Source: Marinicella rhabdoformis | GTDB lineage: Bacteria; Pseudomonadota; Gammaproteobacteria; Xanthomonadales; Marinicellaceae | Direction of reading: 5' to 3' | Length of the DNA stretch: 64,000 bases | Assembly: GCF_009671245.1 (NCBI RefSeq) | Contig: NZ_VTFS01000002.1 | Location: 124,001 to 188,000 of the forward strand | Part shown: one piece after another, positions 41,963 to 50,596 of the stretch | Position numbering within the stretch: position 1 is the first letter of the stretch | How the letters are laid out: every line of letters starts with the position of its first letter | Notes under the pieces: generated by a model | The model's database searches: none | What the model saw: the letters and a program-made list of their open reading frames with translations, nothing else | What the model was told of the DNA's origin: nothing | Made by a program: the position numbers and the translations under genes

Positions 41963-42469
41963 ATGAACATTTCTTTAAGGCCGATGGTTCTGGGAGATTG
42001 GGATTTTTATCGTTCATTGTACATGAGTCCTGAAACCATGAAGTTCATAGCTCAGCCTTTAACTGAAGCAGTGTGCAAAAAATATTTCGACTATTATTTT
42101 TCTGAGAGGTACTTAGCCAGTAAGAATAAGTTGTTTTTGATTGTGGCCACAAGTGAATCAAAAGAAGAAATCAAAGCCGGAATTATTCAATACAGTTTTA
42201 AACCCAAATGTAAATTTTCGGCAGAGATGGGCATCATGTTGTCAAGTGGATTAACGGGCCATGGTGTGGGCAAAAAAGCCAATCATCTGCTGTTCAAAAA
42301 AGCCTCAGAAGTGGATGGTCTGCAGCTTATATACGCCAGAATCCATGTCAACAATGTCCATGCACATAAGTTGTACCGACAATTAAATTTCAGACAGTTA
42401 AAAAGCCAACAAAAAAACAGCACAAACAGTGACTTGTGGTTGGCAGATAGAAGTGTTTTTGCTGCTTGA
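41963..42469 (+). CDS. GNAT family N-acetyltransferase
   Basis: A 168-residue protein of the RimJ/RimL-like GNAT branch: ISLRPMVLGDWDFYRSLYMSPE start, acetyl-CoA loop LTGHGVGKKAN (about residues 93-103), and the C-terminal YARIHVNNVHAHKLYRQLNFRQL motif. Substrate unknown. It is only 18 bases from the TPR-GGDEF gene, so it could be in the borosin transcript; whether it modifies the peptide is speculation. Confidence 0.85.
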   Translation: MNISLRPMVLGDWDFYRSLYMSPETMKFIAQPLTEAVCKKYFDYYFSERYLASKNKLFLIVATSESKEEIKAGIIQYSFKPKCKFSAEMGIMLSSGLTGHGVGKKANHLLFKKASEVDGLQLIYARIHVNNVHAHKLYRQLNFRQLKSQQKNSTNSDLWLADRSVFAA

Positions 42470-42611
42470 TCAGCTATTATGACAAACGAGGGTATAGCCA
42501 ACTGTATAAAGGAAGCACAGTCTACTCTGGAGATACCAAGTGGTTGTTTATCATCATGAGTTCAGGTGATTCATGATATAATTAAAAAAATAGCAAACAT
42601 AAGGGGAGTCA

Positions 42612-44375
42612 ATGTACAAATGGTGGTGTGTGATTGTTTTGCTTTTTGTGGCGTTTTTATCATTGGCCCAAGAACCTAAAAGCCTCAGTGCTGAAGAAAT
42701 TGACAATATACTGTTAAAGGCGGAGGATCAGAGAACAGGGGATGTGAAGAATTATGAAAAACTGCTTTCAGAAATCAATGCCCATAAATTTCAATTCAAT
42801 GATTATCAACGCTGTTTTTATCATTATTTAGAACAATACAACCATGCCTTGTTAAACGGATTCAATCAATCTTTGACAGGTTTTAAGCAACTTTTTGAAG
42901 CCTGTGAAGATCCCAGGGTCAGAATCCGCATCAAAAACATGGAAGCCAACATATACAGCTACATGAAGCGTTATAAGGCCGCCATCGAAGCTTTGGATTA
43001 TTCATTAACTCACGTTTCGGATGTGGATGACAAGCATTTGCTTACGGTGGTTTATTCAGCTGCTTTCATCGTTTATTCCTATATTGAACAATACCCTTTA
43101 AGCTTACAATTCTCTGAGTTGTTAATGGATGAAAGTGACAAGCCATCTGATCAGTGTAAAGGGAAATACAACCGCGCGTATACATACATGAAACAAGGGA
43201 ATGCTCAAGTTGATGAAGCGGAAATCAATCAAGTTTTTGATTATTGTTATTCTGTAAAAGAACCTATTTATGCCTATTTACTTAAGTTGGAATGGTACAG
43301 TTATTTAGTCAAAAGTGGCCGAGAGGACATTGATTGGAATGAATTGTTGGCGGAAATTGTCAGTCATGAAGATGCAATCAATAGGATTGCTTATCCTTAT
43401 TTATCACGAAACCTTTTGCTGGTTAAGTCACAGCTTATGTTTAAATTGGGTGACGAAGAAGTCAAATTGCATGTGATTGATGAACTGTTGAATGAAAGTA
43501 ATAATTTTGAAAATTCAGAAAATAAAATTGTCTATCTTAAGTTAATGGTTTCTCATTATAAAAACAGCGGTCAAGTCGAGAAAGCGCTGGAATATATGGA
43601 GTTGGTTCAACATGAAATGGAGCAGTTTTATAAGGACAAACAAAACAAACAAGTCGCCTATCAAATAGTCAATCATGAATCCATGGCGGGTCAACTGCAG
43701 AATGAAATATTGAGTAAACAAAATAAAATATTGCATATTGAGCAAGATTTAGCACAAAAAAACATGTTGAACCAACGCTTGATCACCGCTGTGATTTCAT
43801 TGCTGGGTTTGTTGTTGATTTTTTGGGCTGTGCGTTTGATGCGCAAGCACAAAGTGGTTAAAGAAGCAGCCGCAAAAGACTATTTAACCGGTTGTTACAA
43901 CAGGCAAACTTTTGAAACACAGGTGAAGTTGATGTTGAACCGGCTGGAGATTAAAGATTTAATTCTACATTTGGCCATCATGGATTTGGATCATTTCAAA
44001 TCAGTGAATGATCGATTCGGTCATTTAAAAGGTGACTTGGTGCTGAAAAGGATTATTGCCTATTGCCAAACTCAGTTGTCTGACAGGATGTTGTTGGGTC
44101 GTTTGGGAGGTGAAGAGTTTGGCCTGTTTATCATTGAAACCAACAGTCGGGATATGATGAATAAATTGAATCAAATCAGAGAAGGGATTGCTGCTTTGGA
44201 CTTTTCTGACATTGATGCTGATTTGAAGATGACGTCCAGCTTTGGTGTTGCTTCATCTTTGACTTCGGGATACCAATGGCAAACGTTAATCAGCCATGCT
44301 GATGAGGCCTTATATCAAGCCAAAGCAAGAGGCAGAAACCGTGTTTACCGTTTTGACTTGGCTCACACTGAATAA
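42612..44375 (+). CDS. TPR-containing diguanylate cyclase (second paralogue)
   Basis: A 587-residue protein with signal peptide MYKWWCVIVLLFVAFLSLA, a TPR-like helical periplasmic part, a membrane helix (RLITAVISLLGLLLIFWAVRLM, about 390-411) and a GGDEF domain with GRLGGEEF. Same layout as the 40160 gene, including a KQVAYQIVNHE-type segment before the membrane helix, so one is a duplicate of the other. GGGGAG precedes the ATG. Its 3' end overlaps that of ovoB by 13 bases, tail to tail. Confidence 0.87.
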   Translation: MYKWWCVIVLLFVAFLSLAQEPKSLSAEEIDNILLKAEDQRTGDVKNYEKLLSEINAHKFQFNDYQRCFYHYLEQYNHALLNGFNQSLTGFKQLFEACEDPRVRIRIKNMEANIYSYMKRYKAAIEALDYSLTHVSDVDDKHLLTVVYSAAFIVYSYIEQYPLSLQFSELLMDESDKPSDQCKGKYNRAYTYMKQGNAQVDEAEINQVFDYCYSVKEPIYAYLLKLEWYSYLVKSGREDIDWNELLAEIVSHEDAINRIAYPYLSRNLLLVKSQLMFKLGDEEVKLHVIDELLNESNNFENSENKIVYLKLMVSHYKNSGQVEKALEYMELVQHEMEQFYKDKQNKQVAYQIVNHESMAGQLQNEILSKQNKILHIEQDLAQKNMLNQRLITAVISLLGLLLIFWAVRLMRKHKVVKEAAAKDYLTGCYNRQTFETQVKLMLNRLEIKDLILHLAIMDLDHFKSVNDRFGHLKGDLVLKRIIAYCQTQLSDRMLLGRLGGEEFGLFIIETNSRDMMNKLNQIREGIAALDFSDIDADLKMTSSFGVASSLTSGYQWQTLISHADEALYQAKARGRNRVYRFDLAHTE

Positions 44376-45454
44376 TTAAGCCAAGTATCCATGGTTTGTT
44401 TGAAATTCTTTTGACCAAGGGACAGTCTGAAACCTTGCTTTTCGGTGGCAAAACAAAATCCGGGTAACAATTTCAATTGGTGATTTTGGGCCAGGCTTGC
44501 TGTCCATATTTGATCATTTTGACACCCAATGAAACAGGTGGCGGATGCGGTACCCATTTGGCAATGGAATGTGGGGTGATTAATCAGGGCTTTTTGAAGT
44601 AACTTCTTGTTCTGGTTGGTTAAATCGACACTGCGTTGCCATATCAATTCATCAAAAGGCACCATTTTTTTCATGAATGCCACATCAAGACCGCTGACAC
44701 AAATTGAAAGGTGGTTTTTAATCTCCAGCATCTGTTGGTAGGTGTTTTTATCTTGGCATACCAGCCAGCCTAATCTGATGGCGGGTAGGGCAAAGGCTTT
44801 AGACATCACCCCCAAGCTCACGGCTTGAGGATAGATGTTAGCAACAGCCGGTAAACGGTCGTTTTTGTTGTGTTCAAGTCCTCTGAAGACTTCATCAGAC
44901 AAGACCCAAACACCGTATTTTTCGCATAATTGAATGATTTCTTCTAAGATTTCAATACTGATGTGCGCACCTGTTGGGTTGTGAGGGAAGTTCAGTACCA
45001 GCAGTTTGGCATGATCTTTCAGTGCATCCTCTAGGGCATTGAAATCAATCTCCCAGTTGCTGCCCAAGGGCAGTTTGGTGACCCGTGCACCTATTTGCTC
45101 AGGCATCAGAATCAAAGGTTCAAAGGCGGGTGTAAAACAGACGACATGCTCGCCAGATTTAACCAAGGTTTGAAAAGCAATGAACAGCGCTTCTTGCGCG
45201 CCAGCACACAGCATTACATCATTGGGCTGGCATTTTGGGTACCATTGTTGGGCCATGTCAGAGCGCAAATTAGGGTCGCCTTGGGCTGTTTGGTAGTCCA
45301 AATCATTCAATGGCAATGCTAACCAGTCTTGACCCGTTAACTCACTCAATTCTGCAGCCGTAAATGGTTCTGGGTTGCTGTTTGATAAAGGCATTGCATT
45401 GGGCCAGCGGTCAGACCAGCTCATCATGGTCAGGTTTTTGAAGTTTTTTTCCAT
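44363..45454 (-). CDS. ovoB: Ovothiol PLP-dependent sulfoxide lyase OvoB
   Basis: A 363-residue fold-type I PLP enzyme. The Schiff-base lysine is in GVMSKAFALPAIRLGW, with NFPHNPTG and SDEVFRGLE typical of class I/II aminotransferases. On sequence alone it would be called an aminotransferase. Because its start overlaps the end of ovoA by 25 bases, it is most likely OvoB, which cleaves the histidyl-cysteine sulfoxide to 5-thiohistidine. It is shorter than most aspartate aminotransferases. Confidence 0.85.
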   Translation of the reverse strand: MEKNFKNLTMMSWSDRWPNAMPLSNSNPEPFTAAELSELTGQDWLALPLNDLDYQTAQGDPNLRSDMAQQWYPKCQPNDVMLCAGAQEALFIAFQTLVKSGEHVVCFTPAFEPLILMPEQIGARVTKLPLGSNWEIDFNALEDALKDHAKLLVLNFPHNPTGAHISIEILEEIIQLCEKYGVWVLSDEVFRGLEHNKNDRLPAVANIYPQAVSLGVMSKAFALPAIRLGWLVCQDKNTYQQMLEIKNHLSICVSGLDVAFMKKMVPFDELIWQRSVDLTNQNKKLLQKALINHPTFHCQMGTASATCFIGCQNDQIWTASLAQNHQLKLLPGFCFATEKQGFRLSLGQKNFKQTMDTWLNYSV

Positions 45455-47544
45455 AAGCTGAATTGTGCCAGTGTGTGTTGGTGTTTTCGAGCAGTTTCAC
45501 GAATAACAAAAGGAATGTCCTGATGGTGAACGAGTTCAAACTCAGGAGAGAGCAGTGCTTTTAAATGGTCCAAAGTTTGCACGTTTTCACCATTTTTCTT
45601 GTAGCCACCGAGCCAATTTTCCTTGTTTGTAAACTCTTCAAGCCAAGTATAAGGGGAAGTGATGGCCAAATAGCCTGCAGGATTGATTCGTGTTTTGATG
45701 TCATGAATAAATGATGCAGGTTGATACAGTCGGTCAATCAAATTGCCTGCAAACACCAAGTCATAATTTCGGTATTTGTCCTTCAGGTTACATGCATCAC
45801 CTTGGGTGAATTCAATGTTGTGCACCTTATCTCCCAAGTTTAATTGCGACAACTGAATTTGTTTGGCTTCAGTGATGTCACCTTCAATAGGTATCATGTA
45901 TTTGATTTCTTGGTGCTTGATGAGGTTGATGGCATTGCGTATGAATCGTGTGGAAAAGTCAACCGCATCGACATGCTGAGCATAATGCGCGAGTTCAAAG
46001 CTGCTTCTTCCCACGGCGCAACCCAAGTCCAAGACTCGGTTGAAGCTCTGTTTGTTGCTGTGTTTAATGATGGTGTCAATACAGGCTTTGGGAAAGTTGG
46101 CTACGCCAAAGTATTCCTCGCCGTAATGAAACTCTAGGTATTGTGAAATCAGTTCATCTGTTTCGTATGTGTTGAAATGTTGAGTGATGGTTTGCTCCGA
46201 TTCAACATACCTGAAACCGGCATGTTGGAAAAAATGACGCCTGAATGCGTATCGAGATTCAGGCAGTGCTTCATTGCCTGTGCTGGCCCAAGAACCGCCT
46301 TTTATTAAGTTGTGGCGACCATCGAATGTGGGCACTGAAAAGTCGTCATAGGCAGGGTGTACTTTAAATCCCGGCAGGGCATCTATGGCGGTTTCGCACC
46401 ACTGCCACACATTACCGACCACATCGCCAAACTGCTGTTCTCCAAAAAGAAAACGGTTGACTGCGACCGCGGATGCGCCATGTGCCAAGTGCAAATTGGC
46501 CGTTTTAGCCTGTGGGCTTTCATTGATATTGATGCCTACAAATTGAGCCAATGCATACCATTCGGCTTCACTCGGTAAGCGAATGGGCTTGCCCGTTTTG
46601 GCAGCCAGCCAGTGACAAAAAGCTTTGGCCTCAAGGTAATTAACATCCACAGGAAGCTGCCAAATCATGTCATGCCAAGATAGCAGGCTGCGGTATTGCC
46701 ATTGTTTACCAACACGACGCCAAAAATGTGGATGCTGTGCTTGGGTATAGGCCAGCCAAGAAGCACCTTCTTCACACCACCATTGTGTGTCCTGATAACC
46801 GCCATCATCGACAAATTCAAGAAATTCAGCGTTACTGACCAGAAATTGACTGGCTTTGAATGCGTTGACTTCTGTGGTCAGTTGGCCGTATTCATTGTCC
46901 CATCCATAGGTTTTATTGCTTTTGGTTTGAGTGACTGTTGTGGCATCGACATGCAACAATTGATTTTTGAGTGCAGTGGACTCATCCTTGCCGAAGGCTG
47001 TTGGCCAATTTTCACTGGCTTTGAGGAATTTTGTGTCTAACTGCCTGAACAACACAGATGAGGTTTCTAAATGTATCCGTTCATGTTCTATACCCATCAG
47101 AATAATCCAAAAAGGGTCATTCCAAGTAATGGGTGTGGTCAATGGCAGCGAGTCTATCAATTCTGATACCAAGGTTTTTACTTTTTGTCGGTATTGATAA
47201 ACGGCCGAAACTTGGGGCCACTGGTAATTGGTTTGGTTTAAGTCATCCCAAGACATTTCATCGACACCAATGGCCATCATCGATTCGATGGCGTCATCTA
47301 TTGAATGGTTTATGATTTTTGCTACCTTTAACTTGTTAGCAAAGAATACCGCCGTGTGACCGAGGTAAAAGATAATGGGGTGTCGAAGTGGTTCAGGTTG
47401 CTGATAATAGGCTTTATCTGAGGTCAAAGTTTGGTGTAAAGATTCAAATTTTTCAAAGCCCATTAAAAAGTGACTTTTAATTTGGTTGCGTAAGGATGTC
47501 GCATCGCACACATCAATGTGCGGCGTATGTGTGTGTTTTTGCAT
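45430..47544 (-). CDS. ovoA: 5-histidylcysteine sulfoxide synthase / 4-mercaptohistidine N1-methyltransferase
   Basis: A 704-residue bifunctional ovothiol enzyme. Residues 1-190 are a DinB-like domain with the iron ligands His63 (YLGHTAVF), His154 and His158 (EHERIH). Residues about 210-440 are the formylglycine-generating-enzyme-type domain (RLPSEAEWYALAQF, GNVWQWCETA, KGGSWAS, RYAFRRHFFQHAGFR). Residues about 490-704 are a SAM methyltransferase (RVLDLGCAVGRSSFELA). The fused methyltransferase separates OvoA from EgtB. It joins the cysteine sulfur to histidine C5 and methylates N1. First gene of ovoA-ovoB. Confidence 0.94.
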   Translation of the reverse strand: MQKHTHTPHIDVCDATSLRNQIKSHFLMGFEKFESLHQTLTSDKAYYQQPEPLRHPIIFYLGHTAVFFANKLKVAKIINHSIDDAIESMMAIGVDEMSWDDLNQTNYQWPQVSAVYQYRQKVKTLVSELIDSLPLTTPITWNDPFWIILMGIEHERIHLETSSVLFRQLDTKFLKASENWPTAFGKDESTALKNQLLHVDATTVTQTKSNKTYGWDNEYGQLTTEVNAFKASQFLVSNAEFLEFVDDGGYQDTQWWCEEGASWLAYTQAQHPHFWRRVGKQWQYRSLLSWHDMIWQLPVDVNYLEAKAFCHWLAAKTGKPIRLPSEAEWYALAQFVGININESPQAKTANLHLAHGASAVAVNRFLFGEQQFGDVVGNVWQWCETAIDALPGFKVHPAYDDFSVPTFDGRHNLIKGGSWASTGNEALPESRYAFRRHFFQHAGFRYVESEQTITQHFNTYETDELISQYLEFHYGEEYFGVANFPKACIDTIIKHSNKQSFNRVLDLGCAVGRSSFELAHYAQHVDAVDFSTRFIRNAINLIKHQEIKYMIPIEGDITEAKQIQLSQLNLGDKVHNIEFTQGDACNLKDKYRNYDLVFAGNLIDRLYQPASFIHDIKTRINPAGYLAITSPYTWLEEFTNKENWLGGYKKNGENVQTLDHLKALLSPEFELVHHQDIPFVIRETARKHQHTLAQFSLWKKTSKT

Positions 47545-47700
47545 CTTGTGAGTGTGGTTGGTAAAGTGACAACAGACAATATCTTAGCAAGTTTTCTTTC
47601 ATAAATATAGCCAGAAAACATCGGTACAATAGGGATAAGCGAACACTTAAAGCCATAATCCATGATAAAATGCGACAATTGTTGAATCATATATAAACAC

Positions 47701-48063
47701 GTGCAAGAAAATTTAAAAACATCAGACCATTCAAATACCGTCATGCAAACAGTGGAAACTGCTGTTACAGATGCCAAAGCACAAAATGTGAAAGTTTTGT
47801 CTGTTAACCACTTAACGTCAGTGACTGATCATTTAGTGATTTGTACTGGTAGCTCTAATCGTCACATGAGGCATTTGGCGGAAGAGGCGATTAAAGCATT
47901 GCGAGATGCAGGTTTAGAAGTCTTAAATACCGAGGGCATGGATTCCAGTGACTGGATTATTGTTGATGCTGGAGATGCGGTGTTGCATGTCATGAGTGAA
48001 GAAGCTCGCGGTTTTTATCAATTGGAAGGGCTTTGGGACATTGCAGCTACGGATGAAGCATGA
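47701..48063 (+). CDS. rsfS: Ribosomal silencing factor RsfS
   Basis: A 120-residue protein that binds uL14 on the 50S subunit and blocks subunit joining in slow growth. Family motifs: VTDHLVICTGSSNRHMRHLAEE and GMDSSDWIIVDAGDAVLHVMSEEARGFYQLEGLW. Start is GTG 47701. It overlaps rlmH by four bases (ATGA), the standard rsfS-rlmH arrangement. Confidence 0.95.
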   Translation: MQENLKTSDHSNTVMQTVETAVTDAKAQNVKVLSVNHLTSVTDHLVICTGSSNRHMRHLAEEAIKALRDAGLEVLNTEGMDSSDWIIVDAGDAVLHVMSEEARGFYQLEGLWDIAATDEA

Positions 48064-48530
48064 AGCTTCGCTTGTTGACGCTGGGTCACAAGATGCCCGA
48101 TTGGGTGGGTGAGGGTTTTGAACTTTATAATCAAAGATTACCTCATCACCTCAAAGTCAATTTAGTTGAAATCAATGCGGTAGTACGCCAAAAAACCCAA
48201 AGTACTGCGCAAATAAAAGCCATCGAGGCTGAAGCCATTCAAAAACAACTGCAGCCCGGTGATTACAATATTGCCCTTGATGAAGCTGGCCAATTGATTT
48301 CAACGAAAGGCGTGGCACAAGCCATGGCTGATTGGCAAATGATGGGGCAAAATATCAACATCATCATAGGTGGTGCCGATGGCTTAGATCACAGCATCAA
48401 GCAGGTGGTGGACAAAACGTGGTCTTTATCTCGATTGACCTTTCCTCATCAATTGGTCCGAGTAGTCATAGCAGAACAAATCTACCGAGCGCACAGCCTG
48501 TTAACCAACCACCCGTATCACCGTGAATAA
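48060..48530 (+). CDS. rlmH: 23S rRNA pseudouridine-1915 N3-methyltransferase
   Basis: A 156-residue SPOUT methyltransferase acting on 23S rRNA in the 70S ribosome. MKLRLLTLGHKMPDWV start, GGADGLDHS SAM loop near 103-111, and C-terminal WSLSRLTFPHQLVRVVIAEQIYRAHSLLTNHPYHRE are highly characteristic. It overlaps rsfS by four and maf by eight bases. Confidence 0.97.
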   Translation: MKLRLLTLGHKMPDWVGEGFELYNQRLPHHLKVNLVEINAVVRQKTQSTAQIKAIEAEAIQKQLQPGDYNIALDEAGQLISTKGVAQAMADWQMMGQNINIIIGGADGLDHSIKQVVDKTWSLSRLTFPHQLVRVVIAEQIYRAHSLLTNHPYHRE

Positions 48531-49143
48531 AACTGATGCGGCAATCATCTTGGCCTCTGCCTCTCCAAGGCGCAAACAATTGTTGGCACAAATAGGTGTC
48601 AATTGTCTTTGTCAACCTGTGGATATAGATGAAACGCCATTTGAAAATGAACCAGTGGTTAAATATGTCAAACGGTTAGCCAAAACGAAAGCAACGGCAG
48701 GTTGGGAACAAAGTGATAAAAGCTTGCCAGTTTTGGGTGCCGATACCATTGTCGTTCACAACAATCAATTAATGGGCAAACCACAAAATAAAACACAAGC
48801 GGTTGCCACATTAAAGCAATTGTCTGGTCAAAGTCACTATGTTTACTCTGCCGTGGCGGTTGTTTCTAAAGGTAACCACCGCTTGGTCATCAGCCAAAAT
48901 GAAGTGGTGTTTGATGACATACCTGCGGACATGATTGAATCCTATGTGGCATCTGGTGAGCCAATGGACAAAGCAGGCAGTTACGGCATTCAAGGCATGG
49001 CGGCACTTTGGATTAAAAAAATCACTGGCAGCTATTCATCGGTCATGGGTTTGCCCTTGTATGAAACGGGTCAAATATTGAGTAAACTCGATATAATCAC
49101 TGTCTATAACCCACAAACAGATAAGTCGGATCAAAATGTCTAA
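48523..49143 (+). CDS. Maf-like nucleoside triphosphate pyrophosphatase
   Basis: A 206-residue hydrolase of non-canonical or excess nucleotides, of the YhdE (dTTP/UTP) type. Motifs: ILASASPRRKQLLAQIGV (P-loop-like SxSPRR), VLGADTIV, and MDKAGSYGIQG. Start is GTG 48523 overlapping rlmH by eight bases. It ends eight bases inside rng. In E. coli maf/yhdE also precedes rng. Confidence 0.93.
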   Translation: MNKTDAAIILASASPRRKQLLAQIGVNCLCQPVDIDETPFENEPVVKYVKRLAKTKATAGWEQSDKSLPVLGADTIVVHNNQLMGKPQNKTQAVATLKQLSGQSHYVYSAVAVVSKGNHRLVISQNEVVFDDIPADMIESYVASGEPMDKAGSYGIQGMAALWIKKITGSYSSVMGLPLYETGQILSKLDIITVYNPQTDKSDQNV

Positions 49144-50596
49144 AGAAATTTTAATCAATAACAATGGATTTGAAACCCGCGTCGCTTTGATTGATGGTGG
49201 GCTGACCACAGAGTTTTGGTTGGAACGGAAAAAGCAGTCTTCAATTGTGGGCAACATTTATAAAGGGCGAGTACAAAAAGTACTGCCTGGATTACAGGCA
49301 GCATTTATTGATGTGGGTTTAGAAAAATCCGCCTTTATTCATGTTTCTGATTTTGCTGAAATTGAACGGGATGTTGATAAAAGTCAGGATGTGATTTCAT
49401 CGTTGCTCCATGAGGGTCAAATGCTGGTGGTTCAGGTCTATAAAGACCAAATTGGAACCAAAGGTGCGCGGGTGACGACACAAGTGAGTATTCCCAGTCG
49501 TTACTTGGTGATGATGCCCAATGCGCCTGAATTGCTGGCCATTTCGAGTAGAATTGATGATGAAGAAGAGCGGGCTCGATTACAAGAAGATATGAAATCG
49601 ATCAATGAGTCCAATGATGAGTTTGGCCTGATCGCTCGGACCAATGCCGAATTAATTCCACAAGATTTGTTAGAACATGATTGGAAGTTTTTAAAAAGAC
49701 TTTGGAAAAAAGTGGCTGAAAGAATAGCAAATCAAAAAACACCGTCACTTATTTACAGTGAATTTTCATTGGCTAAGCGTGTGGTTCGCGATCACATCAA
49801 TGAAAATTTGACTCAAATTACCGTTGATTCACATGACATACACTTGAAAGTGAAGAAGTTTGTTGATGATTTTGCTTTTGAATGGCAAGGACAGGTGAAT
49901 TGGTATCAAGGTTCTCGTCCTTTGTTTGATCAATTCAATGCAGAAGATGAAATTGAGCGAATTTTAAGCAAAAAAGTGCCGTTGAAATCTGGTGGAAACT
50001 TGGTTTTTGATCAAAATGAAGCGATGACCACAGTGGATGTCAATACGGGACAGTTTGTGGGTTATAAGTCATTGGAAGACACCGCATTTAAAACCAATTT
50101 AGAGGCCGCACAAGTGATAGCCAGACAACTGCGCTTGAGAAATATTGGTGGCATCATTGTGATTGATTTTATTGATATGGCTGATGATTTACACAAAGAG
50201 CAAGTGCATAAGACCTTAGAAGAGTACCTGTCTCAAGATACGGCACGAACGAATGTTCTGGGGTTTACTGCGCTGAATTTAATGGAGATCACACGCAAAA
50301 GAACCACTGAGAATATTCGTGACGTGGTTTGTGAGCCTTGTAATAAATGTCATGGCTCAGGATATATTCAGACCATAGAGTCAAACACATTCAAATTATT
50401 CAGAGAAATTTCACGTTCTGTGAAGCAGTTTAAAGCCAGTAAGATCATGGTCATTGCGGCCCCAAATTTAGTTGAATACATCATAGATGAGCATTCAGAA
50501 ACTTTGGCTGATATGGAGGAAAGCTTGAACAAAAGGATCAGTTTGCAGGCTGAAGACAGTTATGGGCGTGATCAATATGATGTGGTGTTGTTGTAA
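49136..50596 (+). CDS. rng: Ribonuclease G
   Basis: A 486-residue RNase E/G family endoribonuclease that matures the 16S 5' end and turns over mRNAs. N-terminal S1 domain (IYKGRVQKVLPGLQAAFIDVGLEKSAFIH), catalytic DNase I-like part with GGNLVFDQNEAMTTVDVNTG, and the Zn-link CEPCNKCHGSGYIQT. Length is normal for RNase G (no long RNase E tail). Overlaps maf by eight bases and is directly followed by yhdP. Confidence 0.97.
   Translation: MSKEILINNNGFETRVALIDGGLTTEFWLERKKQSSIVGNIYKGRVQKVLPGLQAAFIDVGLEKSAFIHVSDFAEIERDVDKSQDVISSLLHEGQMLVVQVYKDQIGTKGARVTTQVSIPSRYLVMMPNAPELLAISSRIDDEEERARLQEDMKSINESNDEFGLIARTNAELIPQDLLEHDWKFLKRLWKKVAERIANQKTPSLIYSEFSLAKRVVRDHINENLTQITVDSHDIHLKVKKFVDDFAFEWQGQVNWYQGSRPLFDQFNAEDEIERILSKKVPLKSGGNLVFDQNEAMTTVDVNTGQFVGYKSLEDTAFKTNLEAAQVIARQLRLRNIGGIIVIDFIDMADDLHKEQVHKTLEEYLSQDTARTNVLGFTALNLMEITRKRTTENIRDVVCEPCNKCHGSGYIQTIESNTFKLFREISRSVKQFKASKIMVIAAPNLVEYIIDEHSETLADMEESLNKRISLQAEDSYGRDQYDVVLL

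Noticed and set aside
44363-45454. Generic aspartate aminotransferase
   Set aside because: The overlap with ovoA makes OvoB far more likely, though the fold is shared.
47463-47777. 104-codon minus-strand frame between ovoA and rsfS
   Set aside because: Overlaps both real genes out of frame, with no conserved pattern.
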